Shown here piece by piece: positions 24,833-32,728 of a stretch of 35,733 nucleotides of DNA. The DNA lies in assembly GCF_041432775.1 (NCBI RefSeq), contig NZ_JAPWAG010000025.1:1-35733 (forward strand), in the 5' to 3' direction. Made by a program: the position numbers and the translations under genes. The notes under the pieces were generated by a model. It was not told the origin of the DNA and did no database searches. It saw nothing but the letters and a program-made list of their open reading frames with translations. This DNA is from Pauljensenia sp902373545 (GTDB lineage: Bacteria > Actinomycetota > Actinomycetes > Actinomycetales > Actinomycetaceae). Positions within the stretch are counted from its first letter, which is position 1; each line of letters opens with the position of its first letter.

Positions 24833-24848
24833 ATGAAACATGTTTCAT
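24833..24848. promoter_or_regulatory. Perfect 16-bp palindrome upstream of crp
   Basis: ATGAAACATGTTTCAT lies in AT-rich sequence 129 bases before crp and 37 bases after the preceding gene's stop. A CATAAT -10-like hexamer follows it on the minus strand at about -35 distance. It looks like an operator for a dimeric repressor; no regulator identified. Confidence 0.5.
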
Positions 24849-24884
24849 TCTGGGATTTGTGTGAGCTGTCTAATGAAAAACAAG

Positions 24885-25790
24885 CTAAATTGCGTGCGCT
24901 GCGACGTGCTCAGCCAGGGCGTCAGCGACTGTGGAGGGTGCTTCCTCGGCCAGAAAGTGCCCGGCCTCGCGAATGACAATCTGCGTCAGGGGTGCGTCGA
25001 CAAACTGCGCGTCAGCTGCGTGATCGAGGGTGGACCACGCGCCGTCATCGCGGCCGACAAGAGATAGGACGGGGACCTGCACCGGCTCAGCCAGGGTGCG
25101 GCGCAGTTCCCGGGACAGCGATCGGGTGGCGGTCAGCCCACGCAGCGCCGTGTGCGCGGCAAACGGACGCCGCAGCGCTGCGCGATAGGGGCCAGACTGG
25201 GAAACAAGAGCGTCCACGGACCCGGGCGAGGCCCACGCGCGGAACACGGTCGTCACGAGCGAGCCGGAACGCAGGGCACGTTCCCTGCCCGTCGGCAGGG
25301 CGAGGCGACCCTGGAGGACGCGCCCGCCCGCCCAGGGGACGCGTCCGATGACGGGCTGCGTGCCCAGGGGGTGGGGTGCCGACAGGACGGCGACCGAGCG
25401 AAGTTCGAGCGGCGCTAAAGCGCCAATCATCCACGCGACACTCCCGCCCACGCCAAGCCCGGCCACCGAGAAAGAGGCAACGCCGAGCGCGCGCACGACG
25501 CCAATGACGTCGCGAGCCATCTGTTGCAGATCGCAGTCTCCGCGCGTCAGGTCTGAGGTGCCAAAGCCTCGTAAATCGAGGGCGAACACGCGCGACGTCG
25601 ACTCAGCCAAGAGGGGCAAGACCTCGCGCCAGGACCACCAGTGCTCGGGGAAACCGTGCAGCAAGACCAGGGCATGGTCCATGCCCTGGCCCATGTCTGC
25701 GACGTGGAATGCAGCTCCGCCAGCGCTCACGTGCCGGTGGGTCCACGGACCCTCGAGCTCGATCGCGCTGGCGGGGATGAGGGTGTTCAC
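24885..25790 (-). CDS. Epoxide-hydrolase-like alpha/beta hydrolase lacking the nucleophile
   Basis: 301 aa. It has the family's oxyanion motif HGFPEHWWSWR (45-55), DLRGFGTSD, GRDDG and the terminal AGHFLAEEAP with the His. At the nucleophile elbow, where relatives have GHDWGG or GxSxGG, it has GLGVGG (111-116), so the nucleophile position is Gly113. Either an inactive pseudoenzyme or one using other chemistry. It starts inside the stop codon of the acidic membrane protein gene (ATGA), so the two are coupled. EphE-type genes occur near crp in mycobacteria. Confidence 0.85.
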   Translation of the reverse strand: MNTLIPASAIELEGPWTHRHVSAGGAAFHVADMGQGMDHALVLLHGFPEHWWSWREVLPLLAESTSRVFALDLRGFGTSDLTRGDCDLQQMARDVIGVVRALGVASFSVAGLGVGGSVAWMIGALAPLELRSVAVLSAPHPLGTQPVIGRVPWAGGRVLQGRLALPTGRERALRSGSLVTTVFRAWASPGSVDALVSQSGPYRAALRRPFAAHTALRGLTATRSLSRELRRTLAEPVQVPVLSLVGRDDGAWSTLDHAADAQFVDAPLTQIVIREAGHFLAEEAPSTVADALAEHVAAHAI

Positions 25791-27748
25791 TTGCGCTTCA
25801 GATCCTTCGCGGCCTTCTTACGCGCGCCCTTGGAGTAGAAAGCGCCCGCCGGGTTGATGGCCTCGATGGAGGTACGCAGCGCCTCCTCTGCGCGGCCCTT
25901 GCGGCGCGCGGAGTGAGACACGTAGCCCAGGCCCATCAGGACGATGGCCAGCAGCGCGAAGCGGCCGGAGTAGCCGGAGGCCTGCAGGTGGTGTGCGAGG
26001 TTCGAGCCGAGGGAGCTGGTGTTGGCCAGGACCGTGAGGGGATCCAGCAGGGTCGAGGCCGTGATGCCGGGAGTAAGAACCCACGGCAGGCCCGCAAGCA
26101 GCGTGATGACGCCCATGAACCACGCGCCCAGCGAGGAGCGGCGCGCCGTGGCGCACAGGATCACGGTGATGACGATCGCGCCGAGGAGCTCGCCGAGCGC
26201 CAGGATCGAGGCGACGCCCGTGAACATGGGGGCGGCCTCGGACAGCGTCATGCGCGAGCCCGCGTCGGCAGCCAGGTACCAGCCGACCGGGACGAGGATG
26301 AGGAACAGGAGGAACGACAGGAAGTGGGCGCCGCTGCGCGAGGGCATCTCGGTGATCTCGGGCGTGGCGCTAAACAGCTCGTCGTCCAGCCGGGAAGCGG
26401 GTGCCTTGTCGCCGCGGTCGCGGCCCTGGCTGGCGATCGCGGCCAGGGTGGCGGCGTCGCGATCATCCTCGTCGGTGCCCAGCACAGAGCGGCGCTGGGG
26501 ACGCTCCTCCTCGGCCAGCGCCGACGCGCCAGCCGCGGCGGCAGCTCCAGCCGCGGCAACTCCGACCGCGGCCGCAGCGCCATCGCCGGACTCGTTCTGT
26601 GCGCTCGCCTCGTCCTGCTCGTCGAAGGAGTACGAGGGCGTGGTGGCCATGCGCTCAGCCAGGCGTGTGGACAGCTTGCGCGTGGGCACGTCGGTGTAGG
26701 CGGACTCCTCCGCATCCGTGTAGTTGGGCAGCTTCTTGGTGGGCACGTCAACAGTGGAGGAGGCCTGCGCCTCGTCCACGGCCTCCTGCGCGCTCTCGGC
26801 GGCGCGCGCTTCCTGCGCGGCAGGGCTCAGCGCGGGGATGGAGGGAGAGAAGGGCTCGTCGTCGCCGAAAATCATGGAACGGCGCGAGGGCAGCGAGGGG
26901 GCGGCCTCGGCGGCAGCGCCACCGACCGCGGAAGCGCGCTCGTCGCCGTGGGACGAGGCCTCGGCGGAGTGCTCGGGGGCGTCCTCGATGGGGGCGGGTT
27001 CCTCGGCGGCGACGGGTGCCGCTGCCTGCGGCTCAACGCGATCCTCGCGCGCCGAGTCCAGGTTCAGGCCAAGGGCTGCCGCTGCCTGGGCGGGCGTCAT
27101 GATGGGGGAGCGCACGGGCTCAGACGAGGAGAACTCCTCCTCGGCGACGGGCGCCTCGTCGGCAGGCTCTGCGATGACGTGAGCCTTGGCGGTGGGAACG
27201 TCCACCTGCGAGGGCTCCTCGATGACGCGTGCCTTGGCGGTGGGAACGTCCACCTGCGAGGGCTCCGCGACGGCGCTCTCCTCGGCGGCTGCCTCAACCG
27301 CGCTTTCCTCAACCGCGCTTTCCTCAACCGCGGGCGCCTCCACCTCCGAAGGCTCCTCGGCGACCGGCTCAGCGTCGGCCTCATGCTCGGAGACAGCGTC
27401 CGCCTGGGGGGCCTCAACGGACGTATCCACAGGCTCAACCTCGGAAGCGGAAGCGACGTCGGCCTCGTCGGAGGGAACGCTCGGCGCGGAGACGACGGGC
27501 AGCTCGCCCGTGGAAATCTTGTCCTCGATCGTGGGCTTGAGCGGCGCGGCGCCAGGGACGCGGCCCGTCAAACCGCCGATCGCCACCGACTCGATCTCGC
27601 CGGTGTTGATGGGCTCGCTGGCCTCACCGATGATCGCCGCTGCGTCGGAACCGTCACCGGGCAGCTCAATCTCTTCGCCGGTCAGGACCACGTTGTCGCG
27701 GGCATCCTTCTCGTTGTCGCGGTGGACGTCAAACTCGTTCTCGGACAT
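25787..27748 (-). CDS. Large acidic low-complexity protein with C-terminal membrane domain
   Basis: 653 aa. Residues 1-470 are Glu/Ala/Val/Pro/Ser-rich and probably disordered, with EESAVEESAVE-type runs and a 16-residue duplication (SQVDVPTAKA-RVIEEP, then SQVDVPTAKA-HVIAEP). The motif (V/T)DVPT(A/K/R)K occurs four times, and TGE(I/L) twice, candidate Thr phosphosites. Four transmembrane segments follow at about 475-494, 510-533, 541-560 and 596-611, ending in a basic tail (KGARKKAAKDLKRK). No family recognised. TAAGGAGG precedes the ATG, with -10-like TAATAT about 20 bases before it. Confidence 0.85.
   Translation of the reverse strand: MSENEFDVHRDNEKDARDNVVLTGEEIELPGDGSDAAAIIGEASEPINTGEIESVAIGGLTGRVPGAAPLKPTIEDKISTGELPVVSAPSVPSDEADVASASEVEPVDTSVEAPQADAVSEHEADAEPVAEEPSEVEAPAVEESAVEESAVEAAAEESAVAEPSQVDVPTAKARVIEEPSQVDVPTAKAHVIAEPADEAPVAEEEFSSSEPVRSPIMTPAQAAAALGLNLDSAREDRVEPQAAAPVAAEEPAPIEDAPEHSAEASSHGDERASAVGGAAAEAAPSLPSRRSMIFGDDEPFSPSIPALSPAAQEARAAESAQEAVDEAQASSTVDVPTKKLPNYTDAEESAYTDVPTRKLSTRLAERMATTPSYSFDEQDEASAQNESGDGAAAAVGVAAAGAAAAAGASALAEEERPQRRSVLGTDEDDRDAATLAAIASQGRDRGDKAPASRLDDELFSATPEITEMPSRSGAHFLSFLLFLILVPVGWYLAADAGSRMTLSEAAPMFTGVASILALGELLGAIVITVILCATARRSSLGAWFMGVITLLAGLPWVLTPGITASTLLDPLTVLANTSSLGSNLAHHLQASGYSGRFALLAIVLMGLGYVSHSARRKGRAEEALRTSIEAINPAGAFYSKGARKKAAKDLKRK
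27183..27265 (-). repeat. 48-bp in-frame tandem duplication
   Basis: A 35-bp identical core (27183-27217 and 27231-27265) repeated at 48-bp period within the acidic protein gene. Changes in unit number would keep the frame. Confidence 0.85.
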
Positions 27749-27802
27749 GCTTCCTCCTTATATCTGCCCACATATTACGTTTTAAGCGCCCCTGCGCGCG
27801 CA

Positions 27803-28732
27803 TTAGACCGCGGCAGGCCCCTCAATGTGAGTCGAATCCTCGACCGAATCGAGTCGGCGCACCGCGCGCAGCCGCGCCCACAGGATGCCCAGCGACGCGC
27901 ACCCGGTCGCCATACCCAGGGCCGCCAGCATCGGCGAGGCCAGCGCCACCTTCGTCAGGATCGACGAACCCGGAACAATCACGTTCCCGGTCAGCGACTC
28001 CCACACGGGAAGAATCACATAGCTGGGCAGCACCAGGATCAGCCACGTCGCCAGCTGCGCGCCCGTAATCGACCATCGGGCGCTGACCACCAGAACGGCC
28101 AAGGCCACGCCTGCCGACAATGCCAATCCGTGGCCCATCCCGTGCCTCACCAGGACGCCCTCAAGCCCGAGCGCGGCCACGTTCGTCGTATCCGAGGGGG
28201 ACGCCGCGATGATCAGCACCGCGACGGCGAGCGCCGCAGGGACCGCGATCGTCGTGCCGAAAGCGTGGCGGTGTACCCGCGCGAGCGGCATGCGTGTCGT
28301 CTGACCGGCACGCACGCGCACCGACTTAATCGTCAGCGCGCACGCGCCCAGCATCAGCGACAGGCACACCGGATACAGGCCCCACACGACGCCGGCGAAC
28401 ATGTCGTCGGGCTCGACCGAGGACTTCATGAGGAAGGGGATGCGTGCGACACCCAGGAACTGTGCCGCACCAACGACGAGCGACCACGCGAAGGTGACGA
28501 CCATGCCCACGCTGGACTCCTCGCAGTTCAGCGCGATCAGCGCCAGGAGGAGGGAAGCCAGCGCCAGGCCAATGAGGCCTTCGACCGAGGCCAGGGGCTG
28601 CCCGACGGCTGCGAGCGCCTGCACGTCCACCATCGAGGAGCCCAGGAACACCAGGGCAATGGGGGCGAAAACGAACGCGAAGAGGCCCGAGCGCAGGCGC
28701 GCGGAGAAGTTTCGATGCTGCAAAAGCGTCAT
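27803..28732 (-). CDS. Hypothetical polytopic membrane protein
   Basis: 309 aa with about eight hydrophobic segments, a short N-terminal cytosolic tail (MTLLQHRNFSARLRSG) and a charged C-terminal tail (RLRAVRRLDSVEDS). No family recognised. Its ATG is 17 bases from the divergent GTG of the next gene and 6 bases after a -10 box, so the mRNA is predicted to be leaderless. Confidence 0.8.
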   Translation of the reverse strand: MTLLQHRNFSARLRSGLFAFVFAPIALVFLGSSMVDVQALAAVGQPLASVEGLIGLALASLLLALIALNCEESSVGMVVTFAWSLVVGAAQFLGVARIPFLMKSSVEPDDMFAGVVWGLYPVCLSLMLGACALTIKSVRVRAGQTTRMPLARVHRHAFGTTIAVPAALAVAVLIIAASPSDTTNVAALGLEGVLVRHGMGHGLALSAGVALAVLVVSARWSITGAQLATWLILVLPSYVILPVWESLTGNVIVPGSSILTKVALASPMLAALGMATGCASLGILWARLRAVRRLDSVEDSTHIEGPAAV

Positions 28733-28737
28733 GCCCC

Positions 28738-28744
28738 TAGTGTA
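28738..28744. promoter_or_regulatory. Symmetric bidirectional promoter with overlapping -10 boxes
   Basis: The heptamer TAGTGTA holds TAGTGT on the plus strand (28738-28743) and TACACT on the minus strand (28744-28739). Each -10 box is followed by 6 bases (AGGGGT or AGGGGC) and then the start codon of its gene (GTG 28750 plus, ATG 28732 minus). Neither direction has room for a leader or Shine-Dalgarno. No good -35 box is visible on either side. Confidence 0.65.
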
Positions 28745-28749
28745 GGGGT

Positions 28750-29586
28750 GTGAGTATCGAAGCCCTCATCGACCCCGCGCCCTCCGTGTTGCGCGCCGCC
28801 GCCGTGCGCCCCGATGTCGCCGCCGCCATGGACGAGGCCCACGCCGCCCTCGCGGATCTGCGCTTCGCCGAGGGCCTGCGCCGAGGCTGGGAGGAAGCAC
28901 GCGCCGAGGCTGCAGTCCGAGAGGCCGCCGCCCTGTCCATCGTGGAGGGCGCGCGCACCACCGTCGACGACGTGCGCGCCCTGTCCATGGCTGACGCGGG
29001 TGGAGCGGCCTCGGATCCGGGGGCCGCACTCGCGCTGGGGATCTGGCGCTCCCAGTGGAATCTCGCCTCGCGCTTCCCGGCCCTCAACACGCGCTCCCCG
29101 GGCGGGCCTCGCGTGGCCCCCACGCCCCTGCCCGCCCTCATCGCGGGACTGCACAGGGACGCGTGTTCGGGGTTGGTCGCCGCCGGCCTCGTTGAGCCTC
29201 GCGCGCTCGCCGTGCCCACCGACCCCGCCGCGCTGGCGCCCGCGCTCGACTACGCGCGCTGCGACGCACCCGCCCTGGCCGTCGCCGCCGCGCTCACCGC
29301 CCACTTCCGATTCCGGCGCGTCTTCGCCCCGGCCTCGTCCGTCGTCGGCGCGGGGCTGGCCCGGTGGATCCTGGTCATGCGGGGCGTGGACCCGACCGGC
29401 GTGTGTGTGCCCGGCGCCTACGACGCGCTCGACCCGGCGCGCGCGGGGCGTGCCCTGGCCGGGTGGGTCAGCGCCGACGAGGCCGGCCTGGCCCGGTGGA
29501 TCACCCACTACTGCGCGGGGATCGTCTACGGCGCTCAGGTCGGGCGCGACGTCGCCCGCCACGTGCAGGCGGGCAGGCTCTCGTAG
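28750..29586 (+). CDS. Rv3662c-like conserved protein with Fic-N-like segment
   Basis: 278 aa, Ala-rich. A segment REAAALSIVEGARTTVDDVRA (57-77) resembles the N-terminal SSxIEGxxxTLxxV motif of Fic-domain proteins, and PTPLPALIAGLHRDA follows. No HPFxxGNGR Fic active site is present. The neighbourhood (beside a HAD phosphatase and tad genes) matches mycobacterial Rv3660c-Rv3662c, on which the name is based. GTG start fixed by the leaderless promoter. Convergent with the HAD gene, 6 bases apart. Confidence 0.75.
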   Translation: MSIEALIDPAPSVLRAAAVRPDVAAAMDEAHAALADLRFAEGLRRGWEEARAEAAVREAAALSIVEGARTTVDDVRALSMADAGGAASDPGAALALGIWRSQWNLASRFPALNTRSPGGPRVAPTPLPALIAGLHRDACSGLVAAGLVEPRALAVPTDPAALAPALDYARCDAPALAVAAALTAHFRFRRVFAPASSVVGAGLARWILVMRGVDPTGVCVPGAYDALDPARAGRALAGWVSADEAGLARWITHYCAGIVYGAQVGRDVARHVQAGRLS

Positions 29587-29592
29587 GGGCGC

Positions 29593-30363
29593 TTAGCGGC
29601 GCAGCAGCGCGCAGGCCGCCGCCCCCACGGCCACCCCGGCCATGAACGGCACGGCGACCTTCGCGGGCGTGGGCACCCGGCGCGGCAGCACCCGAACAGT
29701 GGACAGGAACGTCAGGGTCGGCCAGCCCTCGCGCTCGGCCATCTCGCGCAGGGCGCGGTCCGGGTTGACCGCGTACGGGTGCCCGACCAGGCGCAACAGC
29801 GGCGCGTCTGAGACCGAATCCGAATACGCCGAGCACTCCGACAGGTCCCAGCCGCGAGCGCGGGCCAGGGCCTCGCAGGCGTCCGCCTTGCCCTGCGCCT
29901 GGTTGAAGTGCGTGACCTCGCCCGTGAAGCACCCGTCCTCGTCTGTGGCGGCTTTGGAAGCCAGGACCTCGTCCGCGCCGAGCATCTTGGCGATCGGGCG
30001 CACCACCTGCTCCACCGATGCCGACGCGATGACGACGACCTCGCCGATGCTCTTGTGGTAGGCGATGCGGCGCAGGGCCTGCGCGTAACAGACCGGTTCG
30101 ATCGTGCGTTCGAGCGCGTCCTCGACGGTCGCCTCCAGGAACGCAGCGTTCCAGCCGCGGGCCATGCGGCCCATGGCCTCGGCCATTTGTTCCATGCGTG
30201 ACTCGTCCGCGCCCGACAGGAGGTACGGCAGCTGCACGAGGAAGGAGGTGATCGCGGTGCGGCGATTCATGAGGCCCGCCTCGATGAAGGGGCCCGACAG
30301 CGCCACGTTCGACGAGGTATCCAGGACCGTCTTGTCCAAGTCAAAAAATGCCGCGCGTACCAT
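29593..30363 (-). CDS. HAD-IB (SerB-like) phosphatase with C-terminal membrane anchor
   Basis: 256 aa. HAD motifs: FDLDKTVL (D8, D10), VIASAS (S114), K159 in QGKADACEAL, and YSDSVSDAPLL (D182, D186). The end (about 237-255) is hydrophobic followed by RR, a likely membrane anchor. Small-phosphomonoester phosphatase by family; in mycobacteria such a gene (Rv3661) adjoins the tad locus. On its own strand a GATAAT hexamer upstream overlaps box 1 of the triple element at 30386, so whatever binds there could affect both directions. Confidence 0.88.
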   Translation of the reverse strand: MVRAAFFDLDKTVLDTSSNVALSGPFIEAGLMNRRTAITSFLVQLPYLLSGADESRMEQMAEAMGRMARGWNAAFLEATVEDALERTIEPVCYAQALRRIAYHKSIGEVVVIASASVEQVVRPIAKMLGADEVLASKAATDEDGCFTGEVTHFNQAQGKADACEALARARGWDLSECSAYSDSVSDAPLLRLVGHPYAVNPDRALREMAEREGWPTLTFLSTVRVLPRRVPTPAKVAVPFMAGVAVGAAACALLRR

Positions 30364-30385
30364 TTGTTTACTCCAGCGTCGGGAT

Positions 30386-30474
30386 TATCCACAGGGCCCG
30401 CCATCGGACCGCTCTATGCACAGGGTGGCATTTCGTGTCGGCGTTGTCCACAGGGGCGCGCGTGCCGGTAGACG
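30386..30474 (+). promoter_or_regulatory. Triple TATCCACAG regulatory element, copy B (tadZ promoter)
   Basis: Boxes TATCCACAG (30386), TATGCACAG (30415) and TGTCCACAG (30445), spacing 29 and 30; each is followed by GG. TCGTGTCG lies between boxes 2 and 3 and CGTGCCGG before the -10-like TAGACG (30469), which starts 24 bases after box 3. With the preceding T, boxes 1 and 3 read TTATCCACA and TTGTCCACA, exact DnaA-box forms. 31 bases lie between the -10 and the tadZ ATG. Confidence 0.78.
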
Positions 30475-30504
30475 CTCGCGCGTGTGGCGGCGCACCGTTG
30501 AGGG

Positions 30505-31623
30505 ATGAACGCAATCGTCGAATGTGTCCGCGGCCCGGTCGCCCTCGTGGGCTTGACCTCTGCCGATCTGTCTTACGCCCGCGATGCCCTCACGCTGGCG
30601 GGCGCACGTGCGTGCTCCGAGCCCTTGCGCGCTGCCCTGGTGCTCGCCGCCCCGGGTGCGCCCGTCCCCGCGCTGGTTCCGTGCGTGCGCGTCGGCAAGG
30701 GCGGGCAGGTGAGCTTGCCCGGGGACACCGCCTTGCTCGTCTCTCTTATCGCCGAGGCCTCCTGGCGTTCCTCCCGATCCGGTCCCGTCTGGGTGGTGGC
30801 CGGGATCGCCGGGGGAGTGGGGGTCACGTCGCTCGTGCGCCTGCTCGCCAGGAGCGGCGCGCGGCGTCCGTGGTGGGGGCGCGTCGCTGGGTGGCTCGGG
30901 CGAGTGTTGCCGGTGACGAGGCCTGGGCCGGGTCGGTCGCTGTCCGACGACAGAGGGAGCGGTGCTGAGGACAGCTGCGGTGCGCAACGAGATTCTCTTG
31001 CGGATGACGTCCCCGTCGTCATCGACGCCTCCGGGTCCGTGCCGGGCTTTGCCGGGTCCGGCGATCACGACCTGCCGGGCGTGCGGTGGGCGGATCTGGA
31101 GGCGAGCGAGGACTCCTACCTGCCCTCCCTGCGCGACCACCTGCCCGTCATCGGCGGCGTGCGGGCACTTGTCGGGGACTGTCGCGGGGGAGCCAGCGCC
31201 GATGACCCGCGCGTGGCGAGCGCGTGCCGTTCGATTGGGGCCCCGCTTATCGTCGACGCCGGCCGGTGGGACGCCCGGGCCGCTCGCCTCGCCGAGGTGA
31301 TACGCGCCGACGCCATCATCCTCCTGACCCACGGTGACATCGAGGGGGCTGCATCTGTCGCCGCGTCCCTGGCGATAGCTCCCGCCCCCGTCCCCGCGCT
31401 CACGGCCGTGGTCGGGGATCGAGCGCGGCGCAGCCCCGGCCTCGTCGAGTGCGCTCCCGCGCCCATCCTGCACGCGCCCACCCGCAGGGGGCGAGACCTG
31501 CGCGCGCTACTGCGAGCCCTACACGCGTGCGGGTCTGCGAGCACGAGCGGACGGGTCAACGCCTCCTTCGATGAGCCCGAGGGCCCCGACTGGCTGCGTG
31601 CGCTGGAGGCCTCCCATGCGTGA
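30505..31623 (+). CDS. tadZ: TadZ/CpaE/Ssd-like pilus localisation ATPase-like protein
   Basis: 372 aa. N-terminal receiver-like region (1-90), then a MinD-type core. The expected deviant Walker A (KGGxGKT) reads GIAGGVGVTS (100-109): both signature lysines are missing (Ile and Val instead). The later motif LIVDAGRWD fits the Walker B/switch strand. A ~50-residue low-complexity insert (120-170) follows the P-loop. First gene of the tad operon and likely polar localisation factor by family. In M. tuberculosis the counterpart is Rv3660c (Ssd). Overlaps tadA by 8 bases. Confidence 0.85.
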   Translation: MNAIVECVRGPVALVGLTSADLSYARDALTLAGARACSEPLRAALVLAAPGAPVPALVPCVRVGKGGQVSLPGDTALLVSLIAEASWRSSRSGPVWVVAGIAGGVGVTSLVRLLARSGARRPWWGRVAGWLGRVLPVTRPGPGRSLSDDRGSGAEDSCGAQRDSLADDVPVVIDASGSVPGFAGSGDHDLPGVRWADLEASEDSYLPSLRDHLPVIGGVRALVGDCRGGASADDPRVASACRSIGAPLIVDAGRWDARAARLAEVIRADAIILLTHGDIEGAASVAASLAIAPAPVPALTAVVGDRARRSPGLVECAPAPILHAPTRRGRDLRALLRALHACGSASTSGRVNASFDEPEGPDWLRALEASHA

Positions 31624-32728
31624 CGCCCATCGGTTCTTGGCGCGTGGCGACCCGCCCGCCCGCGCCGTCTCGCGCGCCGCTCGGCCCGGCTGCGGGGCCT
31701 CCGAAGCCGCGCGCACCCTCGACGACCTGAGGGCCAGGACGCGCGGCATGAACCCCGCCCTGGCCTCGGTCATAGAGGCGCCCGGAGTCACCGACGTCCT
31801 TATTAATGGGGGCCAGGCGTGGGTTGACCGCGGCGGGGGCCTGGCACGCGTCGACGTCGGCATCCGCGGCGAGGCCGACGCCCGGCGCGCGGCGATCCGC
31901 ATGGCCAGCGCGTGCGGGGTGCGCCTGGATGACGCGAGCCCCATCGCCGACGGAACGCTGCCCGGCGGCGTGCGCCTGCACGCGGTCCTCGCGCCCGTGT
32001 CCGGCTCGGGCACCCTCATCTCCCTGCGCGTGCTGGGCACCCGCCGCCTGGGCGTCGCCGACCTCGAGGCGCGCGGCACCCTGCCCGGCCCGGTCGGCCC
32101 CCTCCTGCGAGGCCTCGTCGCCGCGCGCGCGAACGTCCTCATCTCCGGGGCCACCGGCAGCGGCAAAACGACCCTTCTCAGTGCCGCGCTCTCGCTTGTG
32201 GGGGCGGACGAGCGGATCGTGTGCATCGAGGAAGTCCCCGAGATCGCGCCCGCCCACCCGCACTGCGTCCACCTCGTCGAACGCAAACCCAACATCGAGG
32301 GCCGAGGCGCCATCACCCTGCCCGACCTCGTGCGAGCGGCCATGCGCATGCGCCCCGACCGGCTCGTCCTGGGCGAATGCCGCGGCCCCGAAGTGCGAGA
32401 CGTCCTCACCGCCCTCAATACCGGGCATGACGGCGGCTGGGCCACCCTGCACGCCAACAGCGCGGCGGACGTGCCCGCCCGGCTCGCGGCACTCGGCGCG
32501 CTCGCGGGCATGAGCGAGGCGGCGCTCGCCGCCCAGGCCTGCGCCGCCCTCGACTCCGTCCTGCACATGCGACGATCCCCGTCAGGACAGCGCTGGGTCT
32601 GTGAAGTCGGCGTCCTCATCAAGGACCGCGGCCCCCTGGAGTGCGCGCCCGCGCTTCGCGTCACCTCCGATGGGCGAGTCATCGAGCACGAGGCCTGGGC
32701 CGGCCTCGCCGAACGGGCGGGGCTATGA
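31616..32728 (+). CDS. tadA: TadA/CpaF secretion ATPase
   Basis: 370 aa. Hexameric ATPase driving Flp pilus assembly at the membrane. Walker A GATGSGKTT (178-186, K184), Asp box CIEEVPEI, Walker B RPDRLVLGECRG (E254) and His box HDGGWATLHANS. ATG 31616 chosen for operon overlap; it gives the short N-terminus typical of the compact actinobacterial type. The stop overlaps the next ATG (ATGA). Confidence 0.95.
   Translation: MRDAHRFLARGDPPARAVSRAARPGCGASEAARTLDDLRARTRGMNPALASVIEAPGVTDVLINGGQAWVDRGGGLARVDVGIRGEADARRAAIRMASACGVRLDDASPIADGTLPGGVRLHAVLAPVSGSGTLISLRVLGTRRLGVADLEARGTLPGPVGPLLRGLVAARANVLISGATGSGKTTLLSAALSLVGADERIVCIEEVPEIAPAHPHCVHLVERKPNIEGRGAITLPDLVRAAMRMRPDRLVLGECRGPEVRDVLTALNTGHDGGWATLHANSAADVPARLAALGALAGMSEAALAAQACAALDSVLHMRRSPSGQRWVCEVGVLIKDRGPLECAPALRVTSDGRVIEHEAWAGLAERAGL

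Noticed and set aside
27424..27432. Single TATCCACAG inside the acidic protein gene
   Set aside because: Isolated, coding, and without the phased partner boxes.
25913..28753. 946-aa open frame on the plus strand
   Set aside because: It runs antisense across two well-supported minus-strand genes, has Arg/Gly/His/Gln-rich nonsense composition and no ribosome site; a GC-rich shadow frame.
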